Made by a program: the position numbers and the translations under genes | Shown here: piece by piece, positions 1 to 10,876 of the stretch | How the letters are laid out: every line of letters starts with the position of its first letter | How positions within the stretch are numbered: the first letter of the stretch is position 1 | NCBI RefSeq assembly: GCF_012726175.1 | Contig: NZ_JAASAD010000010.1 | Coordinates: forward strand, 62,001 to 126,000 | Reading direction: 5' to 3' | Length of the DNA stretch: 64,000 nt | Origin: Micromonospora sp. HNM0581 | Lineage (GTDB): Bacteria > Actinomycetota > Actinomycetes > Mycobacteriales > Micromonosporaceae | Notes under the pieces: model-generated | What the model was told of the DNA's origin: nothing | The model's database searches: none | What the model saw: the letters and a program-made list of their open reading frames with translations, nothing else

Positions 1-477
1 GCCACCACCGCCGCCGTCGAGCAGCTCACCGTCGCCGCCACCGACAGCGACAAGTTGGCCAAGGTCGTGGACCGGGTGGCCGAGCAGAAGGGTTCCCGTC
101 CAGAGCTGACCGAGGCCGGCGTCGTCGTCGCCGGCGGTCGCGGTGTCGGCAACGCGGACAACTTCACGCTCGTCGAGGAGCTGGCCGACCTGCTCGGTGG
201 TGCCGTCGGCGCCTCCCGGGCCGCGGTCGATTCCGGCTTCTACCCGCACCAGTTCCAGGTGGGCCAGACCGGCAAGACCGTCTCCCCGCAGCTCTACCTC
301 GCGCTCGGCATCTCCGGCGCCATCCAGCACCGGGCCGGAATGCAGACCTCGAAGACGATCGTCGCGGTCAACAAGGACGGCGAGGCGCCGATCTTCGAGC
401 TGGCCGACTTCGGGGTGGTCGGTGACCTGTTCAAGATCGTCCCGCAGGCCGCCGAGGAGATCCGTAAGCGCAAGTGA
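1..477 (+). CDS. etfA: Electron transfer flavoprotein alpha subunit, C-terminal part
   Basis: The open frame runs in from the left edge, so only the last 158 residues are present. EtfA pairs with EtfB to carry electrons from acyl-CoA and related dehydrogenases to the membrane ETF:quinone oxidoreductase. This part is the FAD-binding domain: GGRGVGN, the [21 protein letters not shown] stretch (residues about 75-95 of the fragment) and [17 protein letters not shown] are family hallmarks. It ends in a basic RKRK tail. etfB would be expected upstream, outside the window. The TTG at 55 is internal and not a start. A strong hairpin follows the stop. Identification is firm. Confidence 0.93.
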   Translation, partial: ATTAAVEQLTVAATDSDKLAKVVDRVAEQKGSRPELTEAGVVVAGGRGVGNADNFTLVEELADLLGGAVGASRAAVDSGFYPHQFQVGQTGKTVSPQLYLALGISGAIQHRAGMQTSKTIVAVNKDGEAPIFELADFGVVGDLFKIVPQAAEEIRKRK

Positions 478-488
478 GTCGTACCCGG

Positions 489-523
489 GCAGCCGCCGGC
501 CGGAAACCCCGGACGGCGGCTGC
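489..523. terminator. Hairpin after etfA
   Basis: A 10-bp perfect stem (GCAGCCGCCG / CGGCGGCTGC) with a 15-nt loop begins 11 bases after the etfA stop. There is no T run, as is usual for GC-rich actinomycete terminators. It lies between the converging etfA and anti-sigma genes and could serve both. Confidence 0.55.
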
Positions 524-581
524 GTCGTCGGTGGTGCGGGGGAGCTGATCGGCGGGGCGGGGAGCTGAACCGGCCCGCCGA

Positions 582-1346
582 TCAGCCCGTCAGGGAGCCC
601 CGCAGGAGACTGTCGCCGGAGTGGGCGGTGTCGTTGTCGAAGTCCTCGGCCGAGACGTCGACGACCGAGTACTGCCCCAGATCGACGTTCGGTGGCAACG
701 GCAGCAGCACGTCGGAGCCGTCGCCGAGCACACCGACCGAGAACATCTCCATGTTCTGCGGGTTGATGAGCCAGACCTCGTAATACCCCGGTACGGCCGG
801 GAGATTCGCCACGTGCAGATGCAACTCGCCGGTGCCCAGCACCCGGGCGTCACCCCGGGCCGCCGGTGGAGTCGCCCCGAACGCCGCCAGTGGGGCACTG
901 GCCACCACGGTCTGCTCGACCGGCTCGCCGTCCCGTAGTACGGCGGCGGTGCCGATCACTCCGACGGCGGCGGCGGCCACCGCCGTGACGGCCGTCGTGG
1001 CGAGTCGGGACCAACGTCCGCGCCGCGAACGGCGGGCACCGGAGACCACAGCCGGGGGGATCGGGCCAGCCGGTTCGGCAAGGTCCGGCCGCTGCCGTCC
1101 GGCAGCGAGCCGGGGCAGTTCTTCCGCCGCTGTGATCTCGGCCATGATGCCCTGCCAGAGGTGTCCTGGCGGGTCGGGCAGGTCACGTATTTCCCGAGCG
1201 GCGGCGCCGAGGCCCGCGACGTGACGCAGTCCGTCCAGTTCCGCCCGGCAGTACGGGCAGGCGTCCAGGTGGGTACGGTCGGCGTTGTCCACCTCACTCT
1301 CACCGAGAGCCAGAAATACCAGCCGGTCGTGCTCCAGGTGCTGCAC
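582..1346 (-). CDS. Anti-sigma factor, RskA-type, zinc-finger and one membrane segment
   Basis: Predicted 254-aa membrane anti-sigma factor that would hold the neighbouring ECF sigma factor inactive. An N-terminal zinc-binding anti-sigma motif HLDACPYC (HxxxCxxC, about residues 27-34) lies in the cytoplasmic part. A single membrane segment follows (TTAVTAVAAAAVGVIGTAAV, about residues 117-136). The external C-terminal RskA-like domain holds YYEVWLINPQNMEMFSVGVL. The GTG start has a GGGAGG six bases upstream and lies inside the 3' end of the sigma gene (47-bp overlap), so the pair is probably translationally coupled. The inducing signal cannot be read from sequence. Confidence 0.85.
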   Translation of the reverse strand: MQHLEHDRLVFLALGESEVDNADRTHLDACPYCRAELDGLRHVAGLGAAAREIRDLPDPPGHLWQGIMAEITAAEELPRLAAGRQRPDLAEPAGPIPPAVVSGARRSRRGRWSRLATTAVTAVAAAAVGVIGTAAVLRDGEPVEQTVVASAPLAAFGATPPAARGDARVLGTGELHLHVANLPAVPGYYEVWLINPQNMEMFSVGVLGDGSDVLLPLPPNVDLGQYSVVDVSAEDFDNDTAHSGDSLLRGSLTG

Positions 1347-1947
1347 CGTCCACCTCCCATCTGCGTTTCAGACTGGCCATGCCCCGCCGGATGTGACTTT
1401 TGACCGTGCCGAGCGGCACCCCGGTCATCGTCGAGATCTGTTGGTGGGTCAGATCGTCGAAGAAAGCCAATTCCAGCATCCGCCGCTGGTCGTCCGGCAG
1501 CCGAGCCAACTCGTCGGCCACCACCAGCCGGTCGATCACGGTGTCCGGGTCACTACTGGTGGATTCCGGCTCGGGCAGTTGGCGTACGGTCTCGACCGCC
1601 CGGTCCTCCCGGGCAGCGGATCGCAGCCGGTCGATCACCTTGCGTCGGCCGATACCGAGCAGCCAGCCGACAAGTGAGCCCTTGGCCGGATCGAAGGTCT
1701 CCCGACCGAGCCAGGCGGCGACGAAGGTGGCCTGGGCCGCATCCTCAGCGTCGCTGCGGTTCACGAGCGTGCTGGAGGCCAGGTGGAGGACGATCCGGCC
1801 GTAGCGGTCGTAGGCCTCGCGTAGCGCCTGCTCGTCACCGGCGCGGAAGCGGTGGGCCAGCTCGTCCTCGGGTGTGCCCAATGGTTGCCGGAACCCTGTC
1901 ACGAGAAGGTTCGCCTGGTTGGGGGCATGCCCGACTGTAGCTCGCAC
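1300..1947 (-). CDS. ECF-family RNA polymerase sigma factor (SigK-like)
   Basis: Predicted 215-aa extracytoplasmic-function sigma factor. Region 2 is ELAHRFRAGDEQALREAYDR through DAEDAAQATFVAAWLGR; region 4 is LPDDQRRMLELAFFDDLTHQ with the helix-turn-helix ISTMTGVPLGTVKSHIRRGM. The frame stays open upstream for another 96 codons across the divergent iscS start, but GTG 1947 is preceded by GAGGGGA at good spacing and gives a normal length, so I use it. The gene overlaps the start of its RskA-type anti-sigma factor. The pairing resembles the SigK/RskA system; the regulon is unknown. The 236 bp up to iscS carry divergent promoters. Confidence 0.85.
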   Translation of the reverse strand: MRATVGHAPNQANLLVTGFRQPLGTPEDELAHRFRAGDEQALREAYDRYGRIVLHLASSTLVNRSDAEDAAQATFVAAWLGRETFDPAKGSLVGWLLGIGRRKVIDRLRSAAREDRAVETVRQLPEPESTSSDPDTVIDRLVVADELARLPDDQRRMLELAFFDDLTHQQISTMTGVPLGTVKSHIRRGMASLKRRWEVDGAAPGARPAGISGSR

Positions 1948-2172
1948 GGGTGCCGTCCCCTCTGTCAGCCCAGCGCCTCTCCCCGGTCTCTCTTCGTCTG
2001 CGCGGTGCCTTGCGGATGCGGGTGCGGGCGAGAAAGAAAGTCGTCGGCGCCCGCATCCGGCCGGCGACGACGCCGGCAAGGCCCGGCTGATCGTCCGGGC
2101 ACACCGCCGCGTCACCGGCGGTCTGACGTCCCGCCAGGCAATCCGGACTTCGGTCAGCGTCGGAGTGGTCGT

Positions 2173-2178
2173 TAGGCT
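2173..2178 (+). promoter_or_regulatory. -10 element TAGGCT of iscS, leaderless
   Basis: TAGGCT (TANNNT consensus) ends five bases before GTG 2184 and eight before ATG 2187. No ribosome binding site fits between them, so the transcript probably starts at the start codon. Confidence 0.45.
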
Positions 2179-2183
2179 GAACC

Positions 2184-3362
2184 GTGATGGCTTACCTGGA
2201 TCATGCCGCGACCACTCCGATGCTCGACGAGGCACTGGAGGCGTACGTCGCGACCGCCCGCGAGGTCGGCAACGCGTCTTCCCTGCACGCGTCCGGCCGG
2301 CGTGCCCGTCGCCGGGTGGAGGAGTCGCGGGAACGGGTGGCTGCCGCGCTCGGCGCCCGGCCCTCGGAGGTGATCTTCACGGGTGGTGGCACCGAGAGCG
2401 ACAACCTCGCGGTGAAGGGCATCTTCTGGGCACGCCGGGACACCGACGAGCGGCGGCGCCGGGTGATCTCCAGTGCCGTCGAACACCACGCCGTCCTCGA
2501 CGCGGTGGAATGGCTGGAGCAGCACGAGAACGCCGAGGTGGGCTCGCTGCCCGTTGACGGGTCCGGCCGGTTGCATCCGGACGCGCTCCGCGCCGAACTG
2601 GCCGAACACGGCGACCGGGCGGCGCTCGTCACCGCGATGTGGGCCAACAACGAGGTCGGCACCGTCCAACGGATCGGTGAACTGGCGGCCGTGTCCGCCG
2701 AGTACGGCGTGCCGTTCCACACCGACGCCGTCCAGGCCGTCGGTCAGGTACCGGTCGACTTCGCCGGCAGCGGTGTCGCCGCGCTCACCGTGACCGGTCA
2801 CAAGCTTGGTGGCCCGGTAGGGGTCGGCGCGTTGCTGCTCGGCCGGGACGTGGCGGCGGTGCCACTGCTGCACGGTGGGGGACAGGAACGGGACGTGCGT
2901 TCCGGCACGCTCGACGCGGCCGGCATCGTCGCCTTCGCGGTCGCCGTCGAAGCGGCCGTCAAGGGCCAGCAGGAGTACGCGGCCGGGGTTGCCGAACTCC
3001 GTGACGACCTGGTGCGGCGAGTCCGCGAGGCGGTCCCGGAGGTCGTGTTCAACGGTGACCCGACCGATCGGCTTCCCGGCAACGCGCACTTCTCGTTCCC
3101 CGGCTGCGAAGGCGACGCGCTGCTGCTGCTGCTCGACGCCCAGGGCATCGCCTGCTCGACCGGCTCAGCCTGCTCGGCAGGGGTGGCACAGCCCTCCCAC
3201 GTACTGCTGGCGATGGGGGCGGACGATGACCGGGCCCGTTCGTCGCTGCGCTTCTCCCTCGGCCACACGAGCACCACCGCCGATGTCGACGCGCTCATCG
3301 CGGCGCTGCCTGGAGCGGTGGAACGGGCCCGGCGGGCGGCGGGCGCGCGTACGCCACGGTGA
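2184..3362 (+). CDS. iscS: Cysteine desulfurase, NifS/IscS family
   Basis: PLP enzyme of 392 aa that removes sulfur from L-cysteine as a protein persulfide for tRNA thiolation and Fe-S assembly. Visible signatures: [12 protein letters not shown] at the N-terminus, the histidine pair in [21 protein letters not shown], the PLP lysine in [11 protein letters not shown] (about residue 206), and the mobile active-site cysteine in STGSACSAG (about residue 330). The start could be GTG 2184 or the adjoining ATG 2187; both suit a leaderless mRNA. mnmA lies 42 bp downstream on the same strand, so this enzyme most likely supplies its sulfur. No other Fe-S assembly genes are nearby. Confidence 0.93.
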   Translation: MMAYLDHAATTPMLDEALEAYVATAREVGNASSLHASGRRARRRVEESRERVAAALGARPSEVIFTGGGTESDNLAVKGIFWARRDTDERRRRVISSAVEHHAVLDAVEWLEQHENAEVGSLPVDGSGRLHPDALRAELAEHGDRAALVTAMWANNEVGTVQRIGELAAVSAEYGVPFHTDAVQAVGQVPVDFAGSGVAALTVTGHKLGGPVGVGALLLGRDVAAVPLLHGGGQERDVRSGTLDAAGIVAFAVAVEAAVKGQQEYAAGVAELRDDLVRRVREAVPEVVFNGDPTDRLPGNAHFSFPGCEGDALLLLLDAQGIACSTGSACSAGVAQPSHVLLAMGADDDRARSSLRFSLGHTSTTADVDALIAALPGAVERARRAAGARTPR

Positions 3363-3374
3363 GTCGGGCGGGGA

Positions 3375-3380
3375 TAGGCT
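3375..3380 (+). promoter_or_regulatory. Possible -10 element TAGGCT before mnmA
   Basis: TAGGCT lies in the iscS-mnmA gap, 24 bases before GTG 3405. It would give a short leader that includes the GGAAAGGAG binding site. It could be a second promoter inside the iscS-mnmA unit. Confidence 0.3.
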
Positions 3381-3404
3381 CGATGGGAAAGGAGAGTGGT
3401 CCGG

Positions 3405-4478
3405 GTGAGAGTGTTGGCGGCGATGTCCGGTGGCGTGGATTCCGCCGTGGCGGCGGCGCGGGCGGTACAGGCCGGGCACGACGTGACAGGTGTGCACCTG
3501 GCACTCGCCCGTAATCCGCAGACCTACCGCACCGGAGCCCGGGGCTGCTGCACCCTGGAGGACTCGCGGGACGCGCGGCGGGCCGCCGACGTTCTCGGCA
3601 TTCCCTTCTACGTCTGGGACATGGCCGACCGCTTCCACGCCGACGTGGTCGACGACTTCGTCGCCGAGTACGCGGCGGGGCGTACCCCCAATCCGTGCCT
3701 GCGCTGCAACGAAAAGATCAAGTTCGCTGCGGTGCTGGACCGGGCCGTGGCCCTGGGGTTCGACGCGGTGGTCACCGGGCACCACGCCCGACTCGGCCCG
3801 GACGGCCTGCTGCGCCGCAGTGTCGACGTGGCCAAGGACCAGTCCTACGTGCTGGCCGTGCTCACCCGTGCGCAACTGGACCGCTCGATCTTTCCGCTCG
3901 GCGACTCGACGAAGGCGCAGGTTCGGCAGGAGGCCGCCGAGCGTGGGCTTGCGGTCGCCGACAAGCCGGATTCGCACGACATCTGCTTCATCGCCGACGG
4001 TGACACCCGGGGATTCCTGGCGCAGCGCCTTGGCGAGACTCCCGGCGACGTGGTCGACGCGACCACGGGTGCAGTGGTGGGGCAGCACGCCGGTGCGTAC
4101 GCGTACACGGTCGGCCAGCGGCGTGGGCTGCACCTGGACCGGCCCGCCCCGGACGGTCGGCCCCGCTACGTGCTCTCCATCACCCCGAAGACGAACACCG
4201 TCACCGTCGGCCCGGCGGAGGCACTCGAGGTCGCGACGGTGAGGGCCGTCCGCCCGGTCTGGACCGGTGGCCCACGTCCGTCCGGCCCGGTCGAGTGCGA
4301 GGTGCAGTTGCGCGCCCATGGCGTGGTGGTACCGGCCGCCGTCACCGTCGACGACGGCACCCTTGACGCCGACCTGCGCCACCCGGTGCGTGGCGTGGCC
4401 GCCGGTCAGGCCATCGTCGCCTACCGCCCGGATCCGGCCGGTGACGTCGTCCTCGGCTCCGCCACCATCACCGGCTGA
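3405..4478 (+). CDS. mnmA: tRNA-specific 2-thiouridylase MnmA
   Basis: Thiolates U34 in the wobble position of Lys, Glu and Gln tRNAs, using ATP to adenylate the base and persulfide sulfur relayed from a cysteine desulfurase. The 357-aa protein has the PP-loop [16 protein letters not shown] at the N-terminus, [12 protein letters not shown], the first catalytic cysteine in [14 protein letters not shown] and the second in SHDICFI, followed by the beta-barrel domain ([11 protein letters not shown]). GTG 3405 is chosen over GTG 3396: it gives the usual [13 protein letters not shown] beginning and sits 10 bases after GGAG. Placed directly behind its likely sulfur donor. Identification is firm. Confidence 0.95.
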   Translation: MRVLAAMSGGVDSAVAAARAVQAGHDVTGVHLALARNPQTYRTGARGCCTLEDSRDARRAADVLGIPFYVWDMADRFHADVVDDFVAEYAAGRTPNPCLRCNEKIKFAAVLDRAVALGFDAVVTGHHARLGPDGLLRRSVDVAKDQSYVLAVLTRAQLDRSIFPLGDSTKAQVRQEAAERGLAVADKPDSHDICFIADGDTRGFLAQRLGETPGDVVDATTGAVVGQHAGAYAYTVGQRRGLHLDRPAPDGRPRYVLSITPKTNTVTVGPAEALEVATVRAVRPVWTGGPRPSGPVECEVQLRAHGVVVPAAVTVDDGTLDADLRHPVRGVAAGQAIVAYRPDPAGDVVLGSATITG

Positions 4479-4501
4479 CGACCCCGCTTCGCTGCGGCGG
4501 G

Positions 4502-4507
4502 TACCCT
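4502..4507 (+). promoter_or_regulatory. -10 element TACCCT, leaderless start
   Basis: TACCCT followed by six bases and then GTG 4514. This is the spacing expected when transcription begins at the start codon. Confidence 0.45.
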
Positions 4508-4513
4508 GCGGCG

Positions 4514-5512
4514 GTGAATGATCAGGGGTTGCCGTGGGGGGCGGGAGCGGCGACGGGACTGGGGTCGTTGCCGGGGACCGACATCGCCGAGGCGCAACGG
4601 ATCGTCCTGGGTGAGCTGCCTGTCCTGCCGCACCTGCCGGAGCTGCCGGCCCGGGGACCGGGCGCCGACATGATCGGGCGTACCGGGGGCCTTCTCGTCG
4701 AGCTGCCGATCGAGCTGTACGCGGCCCGGTGGCGGGTGGCTCCGCGTCCTGGCCGCGACCTACGCCGGGCGCGCGACCTGATGGAACGCGACCTGGACCA
4801 GCTCGCCGAGCAGGCCGAGGAGTACGCCGGCCCACTCAAGATCCAGGCTGCCGGTCCACTGACCCTGGCCGCCTCGATCGAGTTGCCGGTCGGCGGTCGG
4901 ATGCTGCGCGACCCCGGCGCGGTACGCGATCTGGCCGGCTCAATGGCTGAGGGGCTGCGCGGCCACGTCGAGGCGGTGACCCGCCGGTTGCCGCGTGCCT
5001 CGGTACTGCTCCAACTGGATGAGCCGGCCCTACCGGCGGTGCTGGCGGGCCGAATCCCCACCGAGAGTGGCCTCGGCGTCCACCGTGCAGTGGAGTCGGG
5101 TGAGGCCCGTGGGTTGTTGGGCACGGTGATCGAGACGGCCGGGGTGCCGACCGTGGTGCACTGCTGTGCCCCGGACGTGCCACTGGGCCTGCTCCGCTCC
5201 ACCGGAGCGATCGGTGTGGCGCTCGATCTGAGCCTGCTCACCGACCTCGACCCACTGGGCGAGGTGCTCGACACCGGGTTCGGGCTGCTGGCCGGTGCCG
5301 CGTCGCCGACGCCCACCGGTCGCGCGCCGACCTCCGCCGAGCTGGCCGACCGGGTGCGTACCCTCTGGGACCGACTCGGGTTCCCACGTCGCCGACTCGC
5401 CGCACAGGTGGTGGTGACCCCCTCCTGCGGTCTGGCCGGCGCCGACGCGGCTTATGCCCGGGCGGTCCTCACGGCCTGCCGGGACGCCGGGCGACGGCTG
5501 TCCGAGCAGTGA
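4514..5512 (+). CDS. Short MetE-like protein (cobalamin-independent methionine synthase C-terminal fold)
   Basis: A 332-aa protein matching the C-terminal, zinc-binding half of cobalamin-independent methionine synthases (UROD/MetE-like fold). Candidate zinc ligands are HxC in VVHCCAPDV (about residues 216-218) and the later Cys in TPSCGLAGAD (about 305). LLQLDEPALPAVL matches the family's DEPA motif. Full MetE is about 750 aa with an N-terminal folate-binding half that is missing here, so methyl transfer from methyltetrahydrofolate is doubtful. Archaeal short MetE enzymes use other methyl donors. Its place between mnmA and ligA gives no clear role. Family is clear, reaction unknown. Confidence 0.75.
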   Translation: MNDQGLPWGAGAATGLGSLPGTDIAEAQRIVLGELPVLPHLPELPARGPGADMIGRTGGLLVELPIELYAARWRVAPRPGRDLRRARDLMERDLDQLAEQAEEYAGPLKIQAAGPLTLAASIELPVGGRMLRDPGAVRDLAGSMAEGLRGHVEAVTRRLPRASVLLQLDEPALPAVLAGRIPTESGLGVHRAVESGEARGLLGTVIETAGVPTVVHCCAPDVPLGLLRSTGAIGVALDLSLLTDLDPLGEVLDTGFGLLAGAASPTPTGRAPTSAELADRVRTLWDRLGFPRRRLAAQVVVTPSCGLAGADAAYARAVLTACRDAGRRLSEQ

Positions 5513-5649
5513 GGGCCCGGCGACCCGCCCCGCGGCCGGCGGGCATCATCGCCCACACCGAACTCGGCAGCCGGTTCGGATCGCGTCCGGGCACGTCAGG
5601 ACGGTTGGCGGCGGCATTGTCCGACCCGGGGACTACCGTTCGGGGGTAG

Positions 5650-7824
<2,175 letters not shown>

Positions 7825-7969
7825 TGATCTTTACGGCACTCTGCCGGATACCAACTTAATTACGACTACGACCGGTTCGTGACTGTCGCGTCGGGTAAGT
7901 GGGTGGTCTGGGCGTTTCATTGGGGCATGGCGCGTGAAACCACGGGCCGGTCCCGTGCCGGGAGGTGTG

Positions 7970-10417
7970 ATGGCGTCGCCCGATCCGCGTAACCTTGTCC
8001 CTCCCGGGCGGACCGCTCAGTTCGCGACCTTCGTCGCGGCCGTACTCGTGGCGGCCGTGCTCGTCTCGGTGAACGGGCTGGCGTCCTTCGTCGCAGCGCT
8101 CCCCGATCTGCCGGCGGCGTTCTGGACGATGGCGGTACTCGCCGTGGCCTGCGACGCCCGCCCCTTCCTCCCACCCGGTCGAGGGCAGTCCTCCTCGGCC
8201 GTCTTCCCCTCGACCTGCTTCACCTTTGCGATCCTGCTCGGCTGGGGGCTCGGCCCCGCGGTCGCGGTGCAGGCGGTCGCGGTGGCGGTGTCCGGTGTCC
8301 GGATGCGGCACGCACCCTGGCGGACGGCATTCAACGCCGCGCAGTACGCCTGCGCGCTGGCCGCCGCGTACGCGATCACCCGGCTCGGCCCCGGCGGAAT
8401 CTACGACGGCGCGACCCTGAGCTGGATCGACGTCGCCGCGATCGGCGGTGCCGGGGTCGCCTGGTTCGCAGTCAACTACGGGTTGGTCACCGCTGCGGTA
8501 CGGCTACGTTTCGGCGAGCGGTGGTGGCCCACCGCGTGGCACGGACTGCCCTTCGAACTGCTCTCCACCGGGTCGTTGCTGCTGCTCGCGCCGGTGCTTG
8601 TCACCGCTGCACGGGCCAGCGCCGCCCTGGTGCCGCTGGTGCTGGTGCCGCTGTTCGCGGTCTACCGGATGGCCCGGCTCACCGTGGAGCAGCACCAACT
8701 GGCCGCACTCGACCCGCTCACCGGGCTACCGAACCGCAAGGCGTTGCTCACTGAGGTCAACGAGCAGGTGCACCAGCACGCGGGGCGGGCGGCCCGGGGC
8801 GAGCCGGGAACCCGTCTCGCCCTGCTGCTGATCGACCTGGACCGGTTCAAGAACGTCAATGACGCACTCGGTCATGCGGTCGGCGACCGGCTGCTGGTGG
8901 AGGTGAGCGCCCGGTTGACCGAGGTGGTCGCCCCGCCGCAGATGGTCGCCCGGCTCGGCGGCGACGAGTTCGCGATCGTGATGACCGGGATCACCGACGT
9001 CGGCGAGGCACGGACTCTCGCCAACCAGGTCGTCCAGGCTCTCGCCGAGCCGGTGGCGCTGGACGGGCTGCCGCTGGACGTCGGCGGTTCCATCGGCGTC
9101 GCCCTGTACCCGCAGCACGGCGAGGACTTCGCCACCCTGATGCGCCACGCCGACGTGGCGATGTACGACGCGAAGCACCGCAACGACACCGTCGCCGTGT
9201 ACACCGCAGAGTCCGACCACAACTCGGCCGAGCGGCTGGGCCTGCTGGCCGATCTGCGTCGGGTGCTGGATGCGAACACGTCGGGGCGCCGCCACGCGCC
9301 ATCGGCCGATGTGACCACCGTTCGTGGTGGCGACGGCGCGGTACTGCCCACCTCCGCGCCGCTTGCCGAGTCGACAGATGCCCCATGGTGGAGTAGGCGG
9401 CGACGCCGCCCCCGGATGGTGCACCACGATGACGAGCTGATCTCCCGGATCATCACCGGCGCGGACCCGACACTGCCCAGGGCGGCCCGCGACGCGGCGT
9501 CGGACACTGCGACGGCCGGCGTCACGCAGTGGTCCGGGGCCCGCGCCGGTGACCAGCCGGATTCCGGTGGAGGCGGAGCGGATCTGACCCTGCCGACCGC
9601 CGACGACCGTCCTGGTGCCGAGTCGGGCACCGACTCGGGCGAGATCATGATGTATTACCAGCCGCAGGTCGCCATCTCCACCGGGGAGGTGGTCGGGGTG
9701 GAGGCACTACTGCGTTGGCGGCACCCGCGTCGCGGAATGGTCGACCCGGAGGAGCTGATCCGGGTCGCCGAGCAGAGTGCGGTGATGCGGCTGCTCACCC
9801 GCCGGGTCGTCGACGACGTCGTGGAGCAGCTCGCCAAGTGGTCGGCCGCCGGCCTCGCACTGCGGGCAGCCGTGAACGTCAGCGTGCGTGACCTGCACAG
9901 CGGCGAGATCGCCGACCAGATCGCCGACCGGCTCACCCGCTACGGTCTGGCACCGGAGCGGCTGCAACTGGAGATCACCGAGGGTGCTCTGATGGCCGAC
10001 CCGCGCCGGGTGCTCACCACGATCACCCGATTGCACCGGATTGGCGTGGGTATCGCGCTCGATGACTTCGGCACCGGGTACTCAAGCCTGCAACACCTAC
10101 GCCGGCTACCGCTGTCGGAGGTCAAGGTCGACCGCTCGTTCGTCCTCGGGATGGCCGAGGACGCCGACGACGCGGCGATCGTACGTTCGACCATCGAGCT
10201 CGCCAAGGCGCTGGGTCTACGGGTGGTGGCGGAGGGTGTCGAGGACGAACGCACTTGGCGGATGTTGCACCTGGCCGGCTGCGACGCCGCCCAGGGGTGG
10301 TTCTACGCCCGGCCGATGCCGGCCGAGGAACTCGTCGCCTGGTTGGCCCGGTACCGTCCGCTGCGCCCGATCGGCGGTCTCGACGAGGCGGAGATCCCGC
10401 GCCGGCACGCCCGCTGA
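7970..10417 (+). CDS. Membrane GGDEF-EAL protein with an insertion inside the EAL domain
   Basis: Predicted bifunctional cyclic-di-GMP enzyme of 815 aa. The N-terminal 235 residues hold several hydrophobic segments (TFVAAVLVAAVLVSVNGLA, FELLSTGSLLLLAPVLVTAA). The diguanylate cyclase domain has an intact site ([12 protein letters not shown], about residue 327). The phosphodiesterase domain has EALLRWRHP (about 577), DDFGTGYSSL (about 697) and AEGVED. About 120 residues rich in Ser, Asp and Gly, with an Arg-rich WWSRRRRRPRM segment, separate the first EAL helix (LLADLRRVLD) from its first strand (MMYYQPQV). ATG 7970 follows GGGAGG closely; GTG 7934 in frame is an alternative. Both active sites look competent. 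Confidence 0.88.
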   Translation: MASPDPRNLVPPGRTAQFATFVAAVLVAAVLVSVNGLASFVAALPDLPAAFWTMAVLAVACDARPFLPPGRGQSSSAVFPSTCFTFAILLGWGLGPAVAVQAVAVAVSGVRMRHAPWRTAFNAAQYACALAAAYAITRLGPGGIYDGATLSWIDVAAIGGAGVAWFAVNYGLVTAAVRLRFGERWWPTAWHGLPFELLSTGSLLLLAPVLVTAARASAALVPLVLVPLFAVYRMARLTVEQHQLAALDPLTGLPNRKALLTEVNEQVHQHAGRAARGEPGTRLALLLIDLDRFKNVNDALGHAVGDRLLVEVSARLTEVVAPPQMVARLGGDEFAIVMTGITDVGEARTLANQVVQALAEPVALDGLPLDVGGSIGVALYPQHGEDFATLMRHADVAMYDAKHRNDTVAVYTAESDHNSAERLGLLADLRRVLDANTSGRRHAPSADVTTVRGGDGAVLPTSAPLAESTDAPWWSRRRRRPRMVHHDDELISRIITGADPTLPRAARDAASDTATAGVTQWSGARAGDQPDSGGGGADLTLPTADDRPGAESGTDSGEIMMYYQPQVAISTGEVVGVEALLRWRHPRRGMVDPEELIRVAEQSAVMRLLTRRVVDDVVEQLAKWSAAGLALRAAVNVSVRDLHSGEIADQIADRLTRYGLAPERLQLEITEGALMADPRRVLTTITRLHRIGVGIALDDFGTGYSSLQHLRRLPLSEVKVDRSFVLGMAEDADDAAIVRSTIELAKALGLRVVAEGVEDERTWRMLHLAGCDAAQGWFYARPMPAEELVAWLARYRPLRPIGGLDEAEIPRRHAR

Positions 10418-10482
10418 TGGCGTTGGCCGGTGCCAGCCGGTGCGGTCGGGGAGGCGGCAACCGTCGGCCGGGCGGGAAACAA

Positions 10483-10488
10483 TAGACT
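10483..10488 (+). promoter_or_regulatory. Candidate -10 TAGACT for gatCAB
   Basis: TAGACT lies 83 bases upstream of gatC ATG in an otherwise GC-rich gap and is the best TANNNT match there. I see no convincing -35. It would give gatC a leader with its own ribosome binding site. Confidence 0.3.
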
Positions 10489-10570
10489 CGCTGCGGTCAC
10501 CGCGTGTCGCCTACCCGGCAGCGGTGGGCGCAGGTCAGGTAGACGCAGAACAGCCACGAAGGGGGCACTG

Positions 10571-10876
10571 ATGGCCGCCATCTCCCGCGAGGAGGTCGCG
10601 CACCTGGCGCGACTGTCGCGGCTCGCCGTGACGCAGGAGGAGTTGGACACCTTCGCCGGTCAGCTCGACGTGATCCTCCAGGCGGTCGCGCAGGTGGGCG
10701 AGGTCGCCGCCGCGGACATCCCGCCGACTTCCCACTCGGTGCCGCTGACGAATGTGCTCCGCGAGGACGTCGTGACGCCGGGCCTGACCCCCGAGGAAGC
10801 GTTGTCGGGTGCCCCCGACGCGGAGGAGCAGCGGTTCCGCGTACCGCGGATCCTGGACGAGGATGTGGCCTCATGA
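10571..10876 (+). CDS. gatC: Asp/Glu-tRNA amidotransferase subunit C
   Basis: Small 101-aa subunit that stabilises GatA in the GatCAB complex, which converts Glu-tRNA(Gln) and Asp-tRNA(Asn) to the amides. [20 protein letters not shown] and the C-terminal [12 protein letters not shown] are typical. ATG 10571 follows AAGGGGG; the longer open frame upstream is non-coding. The stop overlaps the gatA start (ATGA), so the two are translationally coupled. Presence of gatCAB agrees with a lineage that makes Gln-tRNA indirectly. Confidence 0.95.
   Translation: MAAISREEVAHLARLSRLAVTQEELDTFAGQLDVILQAVAQVGEVAAADIPPTSHSVPLTNVLREDVVTPGLTPEEALSGAPDAEEQRFRVPRILDEDVAS

Noticed and set aside
3165..4835. Long minus-strand open frame (556 codons) opposite iscS, mnmA and the MetE-like gene
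   Set aside because: Arg/Pro/Gly-rich product with no domain, antisense to firmly identified genes; high GC keeps stops rare in this frame.
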